Assembly: GCA_903772945.1 (NCBI GenBank)
Contig: CAICTM010000073.1
Span: forward strand, 1-64,000
Reading direction: 5' to 3'
DNA length: 64,000 nucleotides
Source of the DNA: Seminavis robusta
Lineage: Eukaryota; Bacillariophyta; Bacillariophyceae; Naviculales; Naviculaceae
Position numbers and translations under genes: made by a program. How positions within the stretch are numbered: the stretch's first letter is position 1; each line of letters opens with the position of its first letter. The notes beneath the pieces are model-generated. The model made no database searches. It saw only the letters and a list, made by a program, of their open reading frames with translations, and was not told the DNA's origin. This document shows, piece after piece, positions 22,543 through 34,062 of this stretch.

Positions 22543-24447
22543 TCACCAGTAGGCTGGAATTCTTTCATAGTCTAAACCGTCCGCACCCAGTGACGCCCCA
22601 TCGCCACCAATTCCATAGTCATCACTTTCGTCGTCTTCCAACAGCAAAGGTGGTGGCATACAGACCATGGAATCGGCCACGTCCTTCATGGAATTCTTGG
22701 AGAGATGATAGAGTGGCATCAACCGAAACGGTTCCTCCAGGACATGACTAATCTCATCTAGCCCCAGCATGGCGTATCCCACCACCATGGTGGTCAATAT
22801 GGTTCCGACATTGTTGAGTAAGGAGGATCCTCTCAGTGCCAGTGGCAAAAAGAATAGGTAAAACATGAGCAATCGTCCAGCATGTGCCGTGTAGAGTGGT
22901 GGAATGGGACTGGCTCGGATTCGTTCACAGACCATGATGCATTTGTTGAGTTGTTGAGCACAGGCGTCGAGGCGGGACTGTTCACTGGTGGTTAGCACGT
23001 GTTGCATGGATCCAAATATTTGTCGCAAACGGGTACAAATGGCCACGGGCTTTTTGCGTTGTTGCAGAATAAACCGAGCGTCCATACTACAGGTAGTAAT
23101 AATGGGATTGTGGCTGTTGTTGTAGTCGGCCCTGGTGCGTGGGGGCAACATGGTTGTTACCACATCGGCTTCATGACACTTGTTGGGTTGATATGGTTGC
23201 AGTGGTCGCGTGTAGTCTTCATCGTAGTGTCGTAAAAAGTCTTTCATGAGCCATCCAAAGAGTGCAACGTGTCGTGCTGCCAACAACCCCAAAGCAGGAT
23301 TGCGAGGATAAACCACCGTGGCAATCATTTGTGCCATTTCTCGGGTGTAGAGCACGACCTTTCCAAAGGCCAATCGTCCTTCGTTGAGACGGGTCAAGCC
23401 TTGATTACTCCTCAACGTTAATAACCCCGCCACAAAGGTGGAGACGAGCGAGAGCGGCGCCAAGGGAAGTACGGCTCGACTGAGGATACCGTCAAACTCT
23501 TTACTGCACATCCAACAGGCGGCACAAGCCCAAATGGCCAGTGCGACCATTTGAGGCGCAATCCGTCGGACCAAGCGACTGGTTGGAATTGACCACAAGT
23601 ACTTGAGATGTCTAAAGCGACTGGTATGCAGATCCCAGTCCCTTTTCGTCCACAAATTGGTAAAACTGGGCATCTTGATGTACCGAAAGAGCTTGGGTAA
23701 GGAGGGATCGTATCCCTGCTTGCGAATATCTTTCAACACGGTCGTCACATCATGGGCAAACCGGTCCATGCTGTCGTCAGGTGCACCACGGCGGAACTGG
23801 CAGTTGTCTTGGTCTCGAATGTGTTTGGGCTTTGGATCGGCCTCTACTGACGGCACTGTGGGAGAGAACAGGGGGCTTTTGGTCGCAGGCTCAGATCTGG
23901 ATGAACTGTGGATTTTCTTCTCCCTAACCTTTTCAGTCTCAGTTATAAGAGTATCAGCGCTTATTGAGGTAAGATCTGGCTGGTCGTTGGTAGCAGATGC
24001 AGATGCATCAGTAAGATTCTGGAATACTGGTATAGCCTTATCCAGAGGATCCAGGTAAAGCAGAAAGGAAGAATCCAGATTTGTGGTACTGGTATGTTGT
24101 ATGCTTCCACAGTCCGTGTCAGCCTCGTGAATGTGGAAGTGGCTGACGATACGGCTTCTTGTGCGAAACGCCTTGGTAAAGGATCTTCGTTCCGTGCTAA
24201 ACTGTCTCTGTTCCACTCTGAGGCAGCCACCGTCACGACGTCTCGAAAAGCTCTTTGGAGTGAAAGCAAAGCTCAGAGACGACCGAGAACAAAGCAGAGC
24301 ACTCAGTGCTGCCAAAAGCAACTGATATCGAGACGCAAGATAATCAGAACCGACAAGAGACCTCTTTCCTCGCCCTCTTCTACTGCATGTAGTCCCGCTT
24401 CGGATCAGGTTTCTTCGGGCCTTGTACATGGTCCTCCTTTCTCCCAT
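22543..24447 (-). CDS. Bestrophin-like anion channel, plastid-type leader
   Basis: A single exon of 634 residues starts at ATG 24447; the longer open frame upstream has no ATG. Residues 35-63 form a hydrophobic leader ending LSFAFTP, an ASAFAP-like plastid motif, and then a basic Ser/Arg-rich transit-like region. Residues 70-240 are variable and low-complexity. The membrane domain spans about 280-620, with segments around MVALAIWACAACWMC and TILTTMVVGYAMLGLDEISHVLEEPF. The last phrase matches the conserved end of the bestrophin/UPF0187 family. These are chloride or bicarbonate channels; in algae and plants some sit in the thylakoid or envelope and tune proton motive force or carbon supply. 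That role here is inference. Confidence 0.78.
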   Translation of the reverse strand: MGERRTMYKARRNLIRSGTTCSRRGRGKRSLVGSDYLASRYQLLLAALSALLCSRSSLSFAFTPKSFSRRRDGGCLRVEQRQFSTERRSFTKAFRTRSRIVSHFHIHEADTDCGSIQHTSTTNLDSSFLLYLDPLDKAIPVFQNLTDASASATNDQPDLTSISADTLITETEKVREKKIHSSSRSEPATKSPLFSPTVPSVEADPKPKHIRDQDNCQFRRGAPDDSMDRFAHDVTTVLKDIRKQGYDPSLPKLFRYIKMPSFTNLWTKRDWDLHTSRFRHLKYLWSIPTSRLVRRIAPQMVALAIWACAACWMCSKEFDGILSRAVLPLAPLSLVSTFVAGLLTLRSNQGLTRLNEGRLAFGKVVLYTREMAQMIATVVYPRNPALGLLAARHVALFGWLMKDFLRHYDEDYTRPLQPYQPNKCHEADVVTTMLPPRTRADYNNSHNPIITTCSMDARFILQQRKKPVAICTRLRQIFGSMQHVLTTSEQSRLDACAQQLNKCIMVCERIRASPIPPLYTAHAGRLLMFYLFFLPLALRGSSLLNNVGTILTTMVVGYAMLGLDEISHVLEEPFRLMPLYHLSKNSMKDVADSMVCMPPPLLLEDDESDDYGIGGDGASLGADGLDYERIPAYW

Positions 24448-25171
24448 CTTGACTTGATTTCTCTTTCTCAGCAACAAACAAACAACTGAAGATAGCTTGC
24501 TTGCTTGAATGATGATGCATTCAGCTTCCTTCCGCAAGTTTCACCGTTTCCTCTGAGTATGTATGTTGTAAACAACGGCGAATTCGATTGATCGAGAAAT
24601 AATGGTGGCGTGGTGCTTTTGCTTCATTCGTTGGTGTCTTTGCCATGGCGCAGCTGTCATTGGAGCGAACCTTGGGCCCTTGAATCAACAATCACGGGTT
24701 TCGTCTATGACGCCGTCGAACCAATAGCATCAGAGCATCTTTCGGACGTCATTCAGCCGTCATTGCTCTCGACTGCCCGGTGTCCAGGAGTCAAATCGTC
24801 AGAAGTGCCGGTCGGCAGCGCCATCAAAATCTATGAGCTGCGAGCTTCCCGCATTCATAAGATTAGACTACTAGCTAGTACCTTCAATATCGAGGTCTTG
24901 AAACTGACTGTATACTCTAGGTAGCTAGACACGGCTCGAGCAGGATAGGAAATGATGCATTGCTGAATGAATCATCGTTCTACATTGAATCTTCACCGGT
25001 GACCGTCCTGACGAGATGGGGGTATCATCGAAGCTGCCTTTGATTCTCTGTGGAGCCTCACCGCGTCACCATGCCTTTATTAAGATCATTCATGTAGATA
25101 GCTACTATACCGGCAGTGTACATTGCTGCCACCTGCTTGCTCGTTTAATCACTAAACTAACGGCAGAGTGC
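24448..25171. other. Intergenic, no gene seen
   Basis: This holds the 5' flank of the bestrophin-like gene and the 3' flank of the cyclase-PDE gene. The open frames here show no domain. Confidence 0.4.
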
Positions 25172-28100
25172 TCATGCAGCTGCCCCGCCTGGAGGGCTAA
25201 CCTCGTCCTGCTGGACAGCCCATTGAACGTAGTCCTTCACAATGTCGGGACCTTTCTTCTGCCATTCCGCTCGGTTGCTCAGAGCATAGTTCAAATACTC
25301 GTCACACGACACACCAAACACACCACATTCCTTCAACTTCTTTGCCAATGGAATCACGTAAAAGTCGAAAAAGTTTAGCTCGCCCTGATACCAAAAGCCA
25401 ACCGGATTGTCGGTCGTGCGACCATTCTTGTACGCAGAGTACATCTCCTTGAACAGCAGAAAGTTCCACTTGTGGTAGACCTGCCAATGTTGCATCTGTG
25501 TACATGGAACGTGGCCAAACAGAAATAAGGAATGAGACAAACCGGGGACCAACCAAGAGCGAGAAACAAAAGCATTCATCGGTCTACTCACGGTGTGCGC
25601 CACGTCCGAGGCTTGAATCAAGTGCTCAATTATAATGGTGGTCTTGCGGTCTCGGTTTTCTTTCGTCGTCGGCTGTAGGTGCTGGTACCGAAACAAGCCG
25701 TCTGCACCTTCGACCGTACAGCCTGCAATCTCACAGCTGTGGGGGCCGGTCTTCGCGGCAAAGGCCTTTTCCCAGCGACCATTTCTGAGTTGCTTCAAAT
25801 CAGCATCGATAACATCAGTCGCCATAACCGACTACATGCACACAGCCATGAAAGTTGTTGCAAAATGGTGAGAACCCACCAAAGCAAGCACGAGACAATG
25901 CGTGCTGAAGCAAACTTACGTTCACGACCATGGCTCGAAACCTGACATATTCTTCTTCCGTCCCGTACAGAGTGTTTCGAAGATCCACGTATGCGGGGTC
26001 CATCAACAAATCCCATGCTAGATTCAAACTGATTGAGATGCAGGGAAAAGCGACATGTGAGGAGGGGAATGCTGCCATCATGATCGCGTGACACACGATT
26101 TCCTGCACGCACCTGTTCTGCTCTGCCACACTTTGGTTCCTGTAGATTCGAGCCAAGCGGTCGTTCTCTTTCACTAGTTGCGAATTCGAGACACCTTGGT
26201 GATCTGGTGGATCGAGAACATCAGGGGCAAGTGCATGAGTGAGCCAATAGAGAAGCCCATAGACCGTAGTGAAGGGTGATAACGAAAAGAACTCACCGAC
26301 ATCGTGAATGAGAGCGGCAAACACGACAGCAAACTGAGAAATGCAGGAAAGAAGACGATATGTGAGGGGTATCCTGCCAACCTGAGGCCGTTGTGATAGG
26401 CGTGACACACGATTTCCTGCTTGCACCCACCTGAGTCAACGGGTCTGCAGCAATACCGAAAGAGCTATCTCCTTTCGGCTTGCCATTAATATTCAGGTCT
26501 TCCTTTTCTTCTTCGTCGTCCTCCCGGAGTTCTACCAAGCTGTTGAACGACTGTCGTCGAAGCTTCTCTGCTTCCGGTCCTTCCACAATACGTCTCAGCA
26601 TCTTGGTAACTGAAAGCGTGACGTGGGATGCGTGCTGCGAAGACACGATGGAGAACGGGTGAGATCGTATAGCTATGTAGCCAAGAAACCTTGCCTCGAC
26701 GATTCGATCAAACTCACTTCAAAGTTGTGAAAGTGGTTCTTTTGTTTGTACAACGTGCTGATTGAAGTGATGAAGTCATTGAGCTGCCAGAGAACATTTG
26801 GATCCAGCTTGACTTTCTCAATGTCGAGGCCTCCTCGAGGGTGATCCTCTGGCATTTTGACAACCTCTTGAACTTCATCAAACACCGCAATCTCGTGTTG
26901 AGCAACCTTAGCCTGGGGAATTACATCTTTGACTCTACTCCTATGCCCTTCCCGTTTCAATTGCTTCCTGCGTGCTACAATCACGAGCAGCAGCTGATGC
27001 AGTTGATCGACATGCCAGTCGATCAGTCTCTGTGTCTTTTCTGGGATCAAGCTAACGCTGAGATCTCGACCGGTTTTGCGGGCCTCAACAATTTCTGCTG
27101 CATGTTTCAATGTTGGATGGATCAGTCCACTCGCGGGGGTTTGAGCCTCTCGAACTTGCTGCGCGTACGCGTCAATTGCTGAAGGATCTACCCAGTAGGT
27201 CTGAAGCTCTCCCTTGCCTGTTGTTGCGGAGTTTTGAGAAATCGAGGAACACGACCATGAGGCGCGCCTTCGATGAAAGTCACGTTCGGACTGCTTCGAT
27301 CCCTTACCTTTGGCGTAGCATTTATCCTCTCGATGAAGGAACCAGTTTGATTTGTTTTCTACAGCCAAATAATTGGCAGTCTCCTTCAAATATGATATAC
27401 ATGCAACAATCATCAGTACCAAGTCATTGCCCGTATTCCACTAAGATGGACATGTACTCAAAGTGACTTCAGCACCCTTACCTGGGAAATGTGGATTCGT
27501 CCTGGCTTGGAATTTGATTCCATTCTGGCTGCTGTATTGACCGTGTCTCCTGCGATTGCAAGAAGAGTAGACATGCATTAGGACACAACAGTGCCACATC
27601 AGACTTTGTTTCACTGCGAGAAGCAACTTACCAAAGAGCTAGAAACGTGAATTCAAGGGGAAGAGAAGATCAATTGAGAAAGACTATACTTCGAAGGCTC
27701 TCGAGAAAGCGAGAGCAGACCACAAACGTCCTCACCTGGAAGCGTGACCTCTCGCCCCTTCGTTGCGAAGATTGGACCTCAAAGATGAGCTTGATCGAGA
27801 CCTTCAAGCAATGCAGCACACAGATATTTCTTCGCTCACCTTAATACCCCTATGAGTGGTGGGATAGACGTGAACGAGAAGATACAGTGAGATCAATGCA
27901 TTCGATGACAGTCGGGGACTCGAGAGCAGACCACAAACGACTCGACTCACCTGCAGTTACGGGTCCGCTGTGCAATCCAAATCTCATTGACAAATCTACG
28001 GTAAGTACAGAAGAAAGCCAACGTAAGATACGAGTCTTTTTGAACCTGAGATCACGCATTCGCGATCCCCCGCGCCTTGGTCCTTACCGGCAGTGTCTGG

Positions 28101-30998
28101 ACCCAAAAGGGCCTCCAAGTTGGCAGTCAAGATATCCATTGCATGCAAGCAATCTCTTGCGAAACGGGTCATTGCAACAGCGTGATCCTTCCTCGGCGTG
28201 GGAATTCCCGTCACGGCTGTATGCAGAGAATGAATGAATGAATCGTGGACAATTAACATTTGAGAGACACAAAGATTGGAAGTCGCGATACTAGCTAGTA
28301 TCTCTCGCGTGGGGCTCTTACCAACGTAGCAGTCGCCAATCTGGTTTCGTCGAGGTAGAGAACAGGCGTTGAGAGAGTTAGTCATGCTGATCAGTGGATC
28401 CGGTTGCTTCTGATCTTGCAAGCAAACTTACAGTTTCAACCTTGAACACACGCCTGCGACGTGCGAGTTCATCAAAAGTGTGATAGATTGTCTCGAGAAG
28501 ATCAAAGACTTGAGTCGGGCACCTCGAGGAACTCCATGCCGTAAAACCTGCGGTTGGGAGAAGGACGACAAGAGAAAGTCAGCTTTTTGACTAACACGAG
28601 TCTTTTGGACGCACATGGCAAACGAATGCCGGCAATGTCATATATACATAATATATAACTCACCCACAATGTCCGAGAATAGGACGGTAGCTTCCGGAAA
28701 CAAGTCTGCGATCGGCTTGGCTTTGTACCGATTGGCCTGGTCAAGATTCTGCATGATCATCTTGTCGTATAGTTCCTCCGAATCGCTCGTAGTTCCGTGG
28801 TCCCCGTCGTTGCCGCTCAAAGCCGACCTTGCATCGTCACCACCACCAGTAATGTAGCTACTGCTTCGGCTTCTTGTGGCATAACTTTTGCGACTGCTAC
28901 TTACTCCCATGTCGTTGTCACCACCACTACCTTTGCTGGACGCCTTGTTGGATGATTGCTGTTCTTCCGCCAGCGCAGCTTCTTCCAAGATTCGTTCACA
29001 CACAATAGGTGGGAACATGGTGGCCAGGACCGCGGTTGCCGTTTTGGCCAATCGTCGAGTCTTGCGATTTTGTTCTTGCAACCGTGACAAATGAGCTGCA
29101 ATGACGAACGCGAGGATGATCAGGACGGCAGCGACAATGACAGTGTATTCGGCTGGAGAGAGTTTCGTAGTGGCGGTATTTTCTGCTGATGTTGTGGATA
29201 AGGGAAGGGAAGAGGTGGGAGTGGAAGCTTGCAGCACCTGAAGAGTGTACTGACACAAGAAGGTTGTGCCGTTGTTGAGGAACACTGTAGCAGCTTCGTG
29301 GGGCGTTTGCAATGCTTCTTGATCCTCACGGCGAATCTCGTTGACTCTGTTGGCTGGATCAGTAGTGTTGTACTGATAGAAGTTGCTGCCATCATCGTTA
29401 TCATCACATGCATTGTAAAAGTAGATGGAGACATCCTGGTCCAGGTGTCCCAACTTGCGCAAGAACGCCTCCCAATAGAACAATCCAAAGAGTAGAGCCT
29501 GAACGGTTTGATTCTGTGTGTCCAATGAATCAAAGACTGGCTGAATGATGAGACTGTAGGGCCCACCCTGATGATCTCCTCGGGCCAGGAGCAATTCGTC
29601 ATGTTGTGCGTTGACAAAGTCGGTTAGGACGGTTGTTGGAGCATAGTCATTGGATGGATCATTCCATTCCTGTAACAGCTTTTCAGCCATTTTGGCATGT
29701 TTGTGGTTGGCCATCAAATTATAGTTGACGAGCCTGGGTGTTGGTGGGGTTGTCTGCCAAATGGGAGCCATCATCGCACCGTTGGTGCTAGTAGTAGTGT
29801 CGTCTTCTTCTCCATGAATCTGAGCGGGTATCGGATCCGCTTGAGCAGGGTCCAACCAGTCGCTTTGTTTGTAGACGGAATACCGTTCCCATGACTTTTG
29901 TAGGTCCGTGGGCTCGTTATCATTGACGCCCAAGAGGGGAGCCCAACCCAGGAGGGGAAGGGTCGGTGACAGCAACTGTTGGAGACGGTGTCCCCTTCGG
30001 TTCCAATCTGGTACGGTCCAAAAAGGCCACTGGACGTGACTAGCCATGGCGAGTGAGGTCATGTCTTCACTCTGAGCTAGCATGACTTGTTGCAGGGTAT
30101 CCCACTGCTTCGTGACGTCCTCCTTGATTTGGTGCACCAATGAATCTCCTCCTGTCTGATGCTTGACCATACCATTGACATCAGAACGAGCCTGATAGTT
30201 CGTCTTGGTCTCAGTAGTCTCCAAACTACTGGTAGCAAGCCTGTCTGTATAGACATAGCTAAAGACAATGAGGAGAGCACTTGCCAACAGAAAGAAAAAG
30301 ACGGTGAACTTCTTGGACCGTTTCAAATCGTGACTAGTCTTGTATCCCTGAAGCAAGGAGGAAGAGCGTGGTTCCTTCTGCTGTTCGTCTGGTTGTTGTT
30401 GGTCCTGCTGCTGCTGCTTATTGTTGTTGCTGGAAGTGGGGAGTGCCGTGGCGGCATGAATATCTTCCAAGGCGGCCTTTTGCACCCTGACTTGCTGAAT
30501 GATTTTGGAATCATCGTGGTGTTGATCCAACTTACTGTCGGAACACTTGGAGGAGCTGGAAGCAGAGGAAGAAGAAGAGGCAGAGGAGGAAGAAGAAGAC
30601 GAACAAGAAGACGACGATAAAGAGAAATCCGACTCGGATCCAAAGATTTCCTTGTCACTGGGCTCCAGGTCTTGCCAGTCTGTCAAGTCTTTCAGGCCAC
30701 TCAAAGCAGCATTACTGTCAAATGACAATTGCTTTTGGGGACCTGGAATTGGGCCACCTCCTTCTCTCTCTTTACCTCCTCCTTCATCTCCTACATCCAT
30801 CAGGGCTTGTCCAGGACTAGGACTTGCATCTGCAGAGCTTGATTCACTGCTCTGCTTGGTGTGACAAACCTCAGGCTGCTGCTCAGGCTGCTGCTCTTGC
30901 TGCTCAGGCTTGCCATCAACATCCTTAGGCTCATCAGAGCTGCCCTTGCCTCTGCCTTGGCCTCTGCCAGTATTAATAGAACTGCTGCTGTTTCCCAT
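25172..30998 (-). CDS. Receptor-like nucleotide cyclase fused to cyclic-nucleotide phosphodiesterase, 17 exons
   Basis: Exons in order: 30998-28664, 28547-28432, 28340-28322, 28216-28088, 27995-27951, 27849-27840, 27757-27736, 27638-27632, 27549-27482, 27383-27308, 27217-26718, 26634-26431, 26333-26297, 26203-26113, 26028-25920, 25831-25592, 25495-25172. Together they make 4332 nt and 1443 residues, in frame throughout. The N-terminal 225 residues are disordered. Membrane helices at about 228-252 and 617-637 enclose a large extracellular or lumenal domain. A class III cyclase core follows (about 769-945: [57 protein letters not shown]) with both metal Asp and the Asn/Arg pair. The PDE domain (about 1040-1430) has HNFEHASHV, ALIHDVDHQGVSN, VMATDVIDADLKQ and QASDVAHT, so the metal ligands are intact. 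One protein should therefore both make and degrade cGMP or cAMP at a membrane; Glu in VETIGD favours GTP. Its ligand is unknown. Confidence 0.9.
27632..27638 (-). other. 7-nt microexon of the cyclase-PDE gene
   Basis: The seven bases CTCTTTG lie between a TTTCTAG acceptor and GTAAGT donor. They supply Leu-Phe and the first base of Gly in the conserved [12 protein letters not shown] motif. Without this exon the reading frame and the motif are both lost. Confidence 0.85.
27840..27849 (-). other. 10-nt microexon of the cyclase-PDE gene
   Basis: The ten bases GGGTATTAAG lie between a CTCATAG acceptor and GTGAGC donor. They complete Gly and supply Val-Leu and two bases of Arg in the conserved TAG-VLRGE motif. 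The flanking exons are 45 nt (27995-27951) and 22 nt (27757-27736); no other pair of splice sites keeps the frame. Confidence 0.85.
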
Positions 30999-32814
30999 GG
31001 TCTTATCTATTGCTTGAGTGAGTATAGCTAGCTAGCTAGTGTGGGATGCTTGTAAAAGGTTGGTTTTTGATTTTACAAAAAAGTGCAATGAATTGATCAG
31101 CTCCTCAAAAAAGAGCAGACACAGAGTATCTTTGCACTTACTCAGTGGTATCTCAGTATTGCTTCAATGTCCAGCAGGAGATTTTGGATGATGGCCAGTG
31201 TGGACTCACTGGTCTGTCACTCGACTTCTCATTCTGTACATGTGCATGTACTCAGTAGTTGCATGTCGCTTTGAAGCAGCGAATGATGGCCAGCCAGTGG
31301 CAGTGTCGGCCAAAGCCAGTGATGTTGCGTTACGTTAGTCTAGCTACCTGGTACCTGGTAGCTAGCTAGCTGTTGTGCGAGGTTCTTTTGCGCTGAGAAC
31401 TCGCGGATGAAAGAATTCCAATAGTTCTTTGCGATGCTCATTTTCCGTCATTGCTAAGTAAATTATTGTCTTCAGCAACTCCACCAATAAAAACTCAAAA
31501 ACACAATCGAGTACGCATGTCATTCACTTCCATGGGGCTATTCAAGCACAGCAGATCCCAGCAACTCCAACCTCAAACTTCTCTCTCACTTGTAATTCTT
31601 TCCAGGCAAATTAATTTTTCAATAATTGCAAAAAGAATCGGCCATTGGTATGCTTTTTGATTGGCTTGTGGCTTGCTGTTGATGGCCAGGTGGCTGATGT
31701 CACCTGACCTCGCACCAACTACATCGGATCCTGTACCAGTACCGTAGCAACAGTTGCGGTAGTTGGATGATGTCAACCTTCATCTTCACTTTCTTTCGCC
31801 ACAATAGACACCTCCATGACTCCTCACTGGAATTGTGGTTGACAGCTTGTGCCCAATGCAAATAAATCAGCTAGCTCCTTCTAGCTAGAATTCAATAGGT
31901 CTGTTGTTAGGTTCTTGCTTGCTTACGGGTGGATCCATGCCCGGTGGCTACTTTCAAATGGCCTTACCAGCCAAGGCAGAAACGGAGGATGCCTCGATCT
32001 CTACCGGTACTGGAGATGTGTTAGACAGCAGCAATGAGCCGAGTGACAAAAGAGCAAGTAAGAAGTCCGTTCTTGTTAAATTGAAGAAGAAATCCTGGGT
32101 GCTTGATGGCTGACTAGCTGCACGGGCTCTCATCACCAGATCCTTGCTACGCCGTATTCTGGAGTACATCACCACTAGAAGTTGGGGCGGTGCACTTTCA
32201 GCTACATGTACAGGGAGGAGCCACCACAAAATAAATTCCCACGCGAGAGCATCTTGAGAACCAGGGGACGAGCCAAAAGAAGACGACACCTGAACGGCTG
32301 ACTGATTGAAGATTCAATCTGGGCCGGGGGAGCAAGCGGCAGTCTCTGCGGGGCAAGTGAATATCAATCCGCATGATAAAGCAATAATACGTCGATCATC
32401 ATTAGGCTGCTACCTGGTACTGGACATGTATCATTGCAGATAACCGAGCTATGAAGCTCACAGTCCAAGACTACTCAGTGGTACATCGGGGCTTCTTGGT
32501 GGTTTCCACACCTTTCCAGCATTGGAACGAACTCTTGGAGAGGTATGCAGGCGCGCGAATGGCCAGGCGCACCTCGGAAGGATAAAATTGGCGCAGAGTT
32601 TCATGCCATTGCGGAATTGGTGCAAGCCACACAGATCAGCGGATCCGAGATCCGAGGTGCAAGGGCAAGGTAGTCGTTGGCATCATGTTTCACTGAATAG
32701 AGACAGAATGAAAGTGCTTTTTCATCCAAGGTCCTCTTCGATTCTTCTCATAATTTCAGGCCACCACCACAAAAAAGCCATCTCGATACTTCCTTTTAGT
32801 ACGCACTCTTTCCA
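30999..32814. other. Intergenic, no gene seen
   Basis: About 1.8 kb upstream of the cyclase-PDE gene, holding GCTAGCTAGC-type runs near 31026 and 31360. A 69-codon + frame at 31904 lacks any feature I could support. Confidence 0.4.
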
Positions 32815-33396
32815 ATGTCTCTCATCCTCACTACACCCACCATGATGACCGGCACCGGCACTCCCTTCAAGTACAGCACCCCGTGCCGAAGCAAGAAGCA
32901 GCGCTTGGGCCGCATTGGCATCGAAGAAGAGAATGTCAAGGCGTGCATGGACGTGAGTGATTTGTTTTTGACGCCTCCCTTTGGCATCCAATTGTTGTCG
33001 CTGGAAAACCGCCAAGAAGAAGACCGCTGTTGCGTTGGATCTTCTTCGGCAGCAACCAGAAGCTTCCCATCTCCCCCGTTTTCTACTACCCCATCCACCC
33101 CTCTCCAAAAGAAATCCCACCGCGTCCGCCGCACGAGGTTCGGTGGAAATGATAACGCGGTTCTCCAGACACCACTCGCAGCATCAGCGGTGTTGAGACC
33201 ACGCGTCATAGAAGACAGCCAAGTTAAAAGTTCCTCCGTGCTGGATCTCAACCGTTCCGAAATGAAAGCCCTGTCGCTTCCCTCCTTGCCCGATAGCCCG
33301 CGATCTGTGGGCGCTTTTGCGCTTCGCAGACGTGCGTCTTCTGGTTCGGAAGCCAAGAGATCCAAGAGGGTCGCGCCTCGTGTCTTGTTTGGTTAA
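32815..33396 (+). CDS. Small basic disordered hypothetical protein
   Basis: A single open frame of 193 residues from ATG 32815 to TAA 33394. I do not recognise the family. It is rich in Ser, Arg, Pro and Thr and has no membrane segment or signal peptide. Its phrases resemble short linear motifs: SLPSLPDSPRS, and a C-terminal RSKRVAPRVLFG with a basic cluster that could be a nuclear signal. Codon choice and the clean start make it more likely to be real than the overlapping shadows. A cell-cycle or nuclear regulatory role would only be a guess. Confidence 0.5.
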   Translation: MSLILTTPTMMTGTGTPFKYSTPCRSKKQRLGRIGIEEENVKACMDVSDLFLTPPFGIQLLSLENRQEEDRCCVGSSSAATRSFPSPPFSTTPSTPLQKKSHRVRRTRFGGNDNAVLQTPLAASAVLRPRVIEDSQVKSSSVLDLNRSEMKALSLPSLPDSPRSVGAFALRRRASSGSEAKRSKRVAPRVLFG

Positions 33397-34062
33397 TCTC
33401 TTCCGGCACGAAGCGAAGTTTGAAGATGGTCCCATCTCGCTCAACCCGCCCTATCTCAATGTCCCTTCCAAGCATGCCAGCCATACAATCTCTGCAACAC
33501 ATCCACCTAGAATACAACGGCAACAGTGCATAACGTTAAAACCCATTGTTACCCAACTGTCTGTAAGAAGTAGATGTATGCTAGCTAGCGACTATGCTAG
33601 CTAGCTAGCTAGCAAAGTAGTACGGCAGCATGTTACCCCAAGAGGATCTTCTTATGCCTATTTCTAACTAATTATAAGGAGTTTCTTGTCTCCAAGGCAA
33701 ACACAAATATTTCCGGCGAGCAAGGATTTCATTCCATCGTGACTTGATGTCTTTTTTGTAAGTTGATCGAGTCGTAGAGAGCGCGCCTGCCCAGATATTG
33801 GTGGGATTAGTATGTTTTCTACGATGTTCCGGCGAAGTACTAGTATCGGATCTTTTTGGGTGGGTGCGGTTGGGAGCGTGTTGGATTGTGTTTGGATCCT
33901 GCTGAGCTTCTGGCTTAGATCCTGCATGGTTGCTGTGCTGTATTTATTCCGTTCTTTATCAGCGGCTCCCCATTGCAAACCACAACACAGCAGCAAGAAA
34001 GCAAGGCAGACAGATTCTATTGATACAGTACTAGTACAGTTGCAAGAGTACAGAAAGAGACC
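33397..34062. other. Intergenic with GCTAGC tetranucleotide runs
   Basis: Between 33580 and 33615 the sequence GCTAGCTAGC occurs twice in close succession. No gene is supported. The last 100 bases are the presumed promoter and 5' UTR of the Gln-rich gene and resemble those of its tandem copy. Confidence 0.5.

Noticed and set aside
27721-27780. A single 42-nt exon from GTCCAATC to TTCCAG in the cyclase gene
   Set aside because: It breaks the phase with the exon before and gives VQSSQR instead of the conserved VLRGE; the 10-nt plus 22-nt exon solution fits phase and motif.
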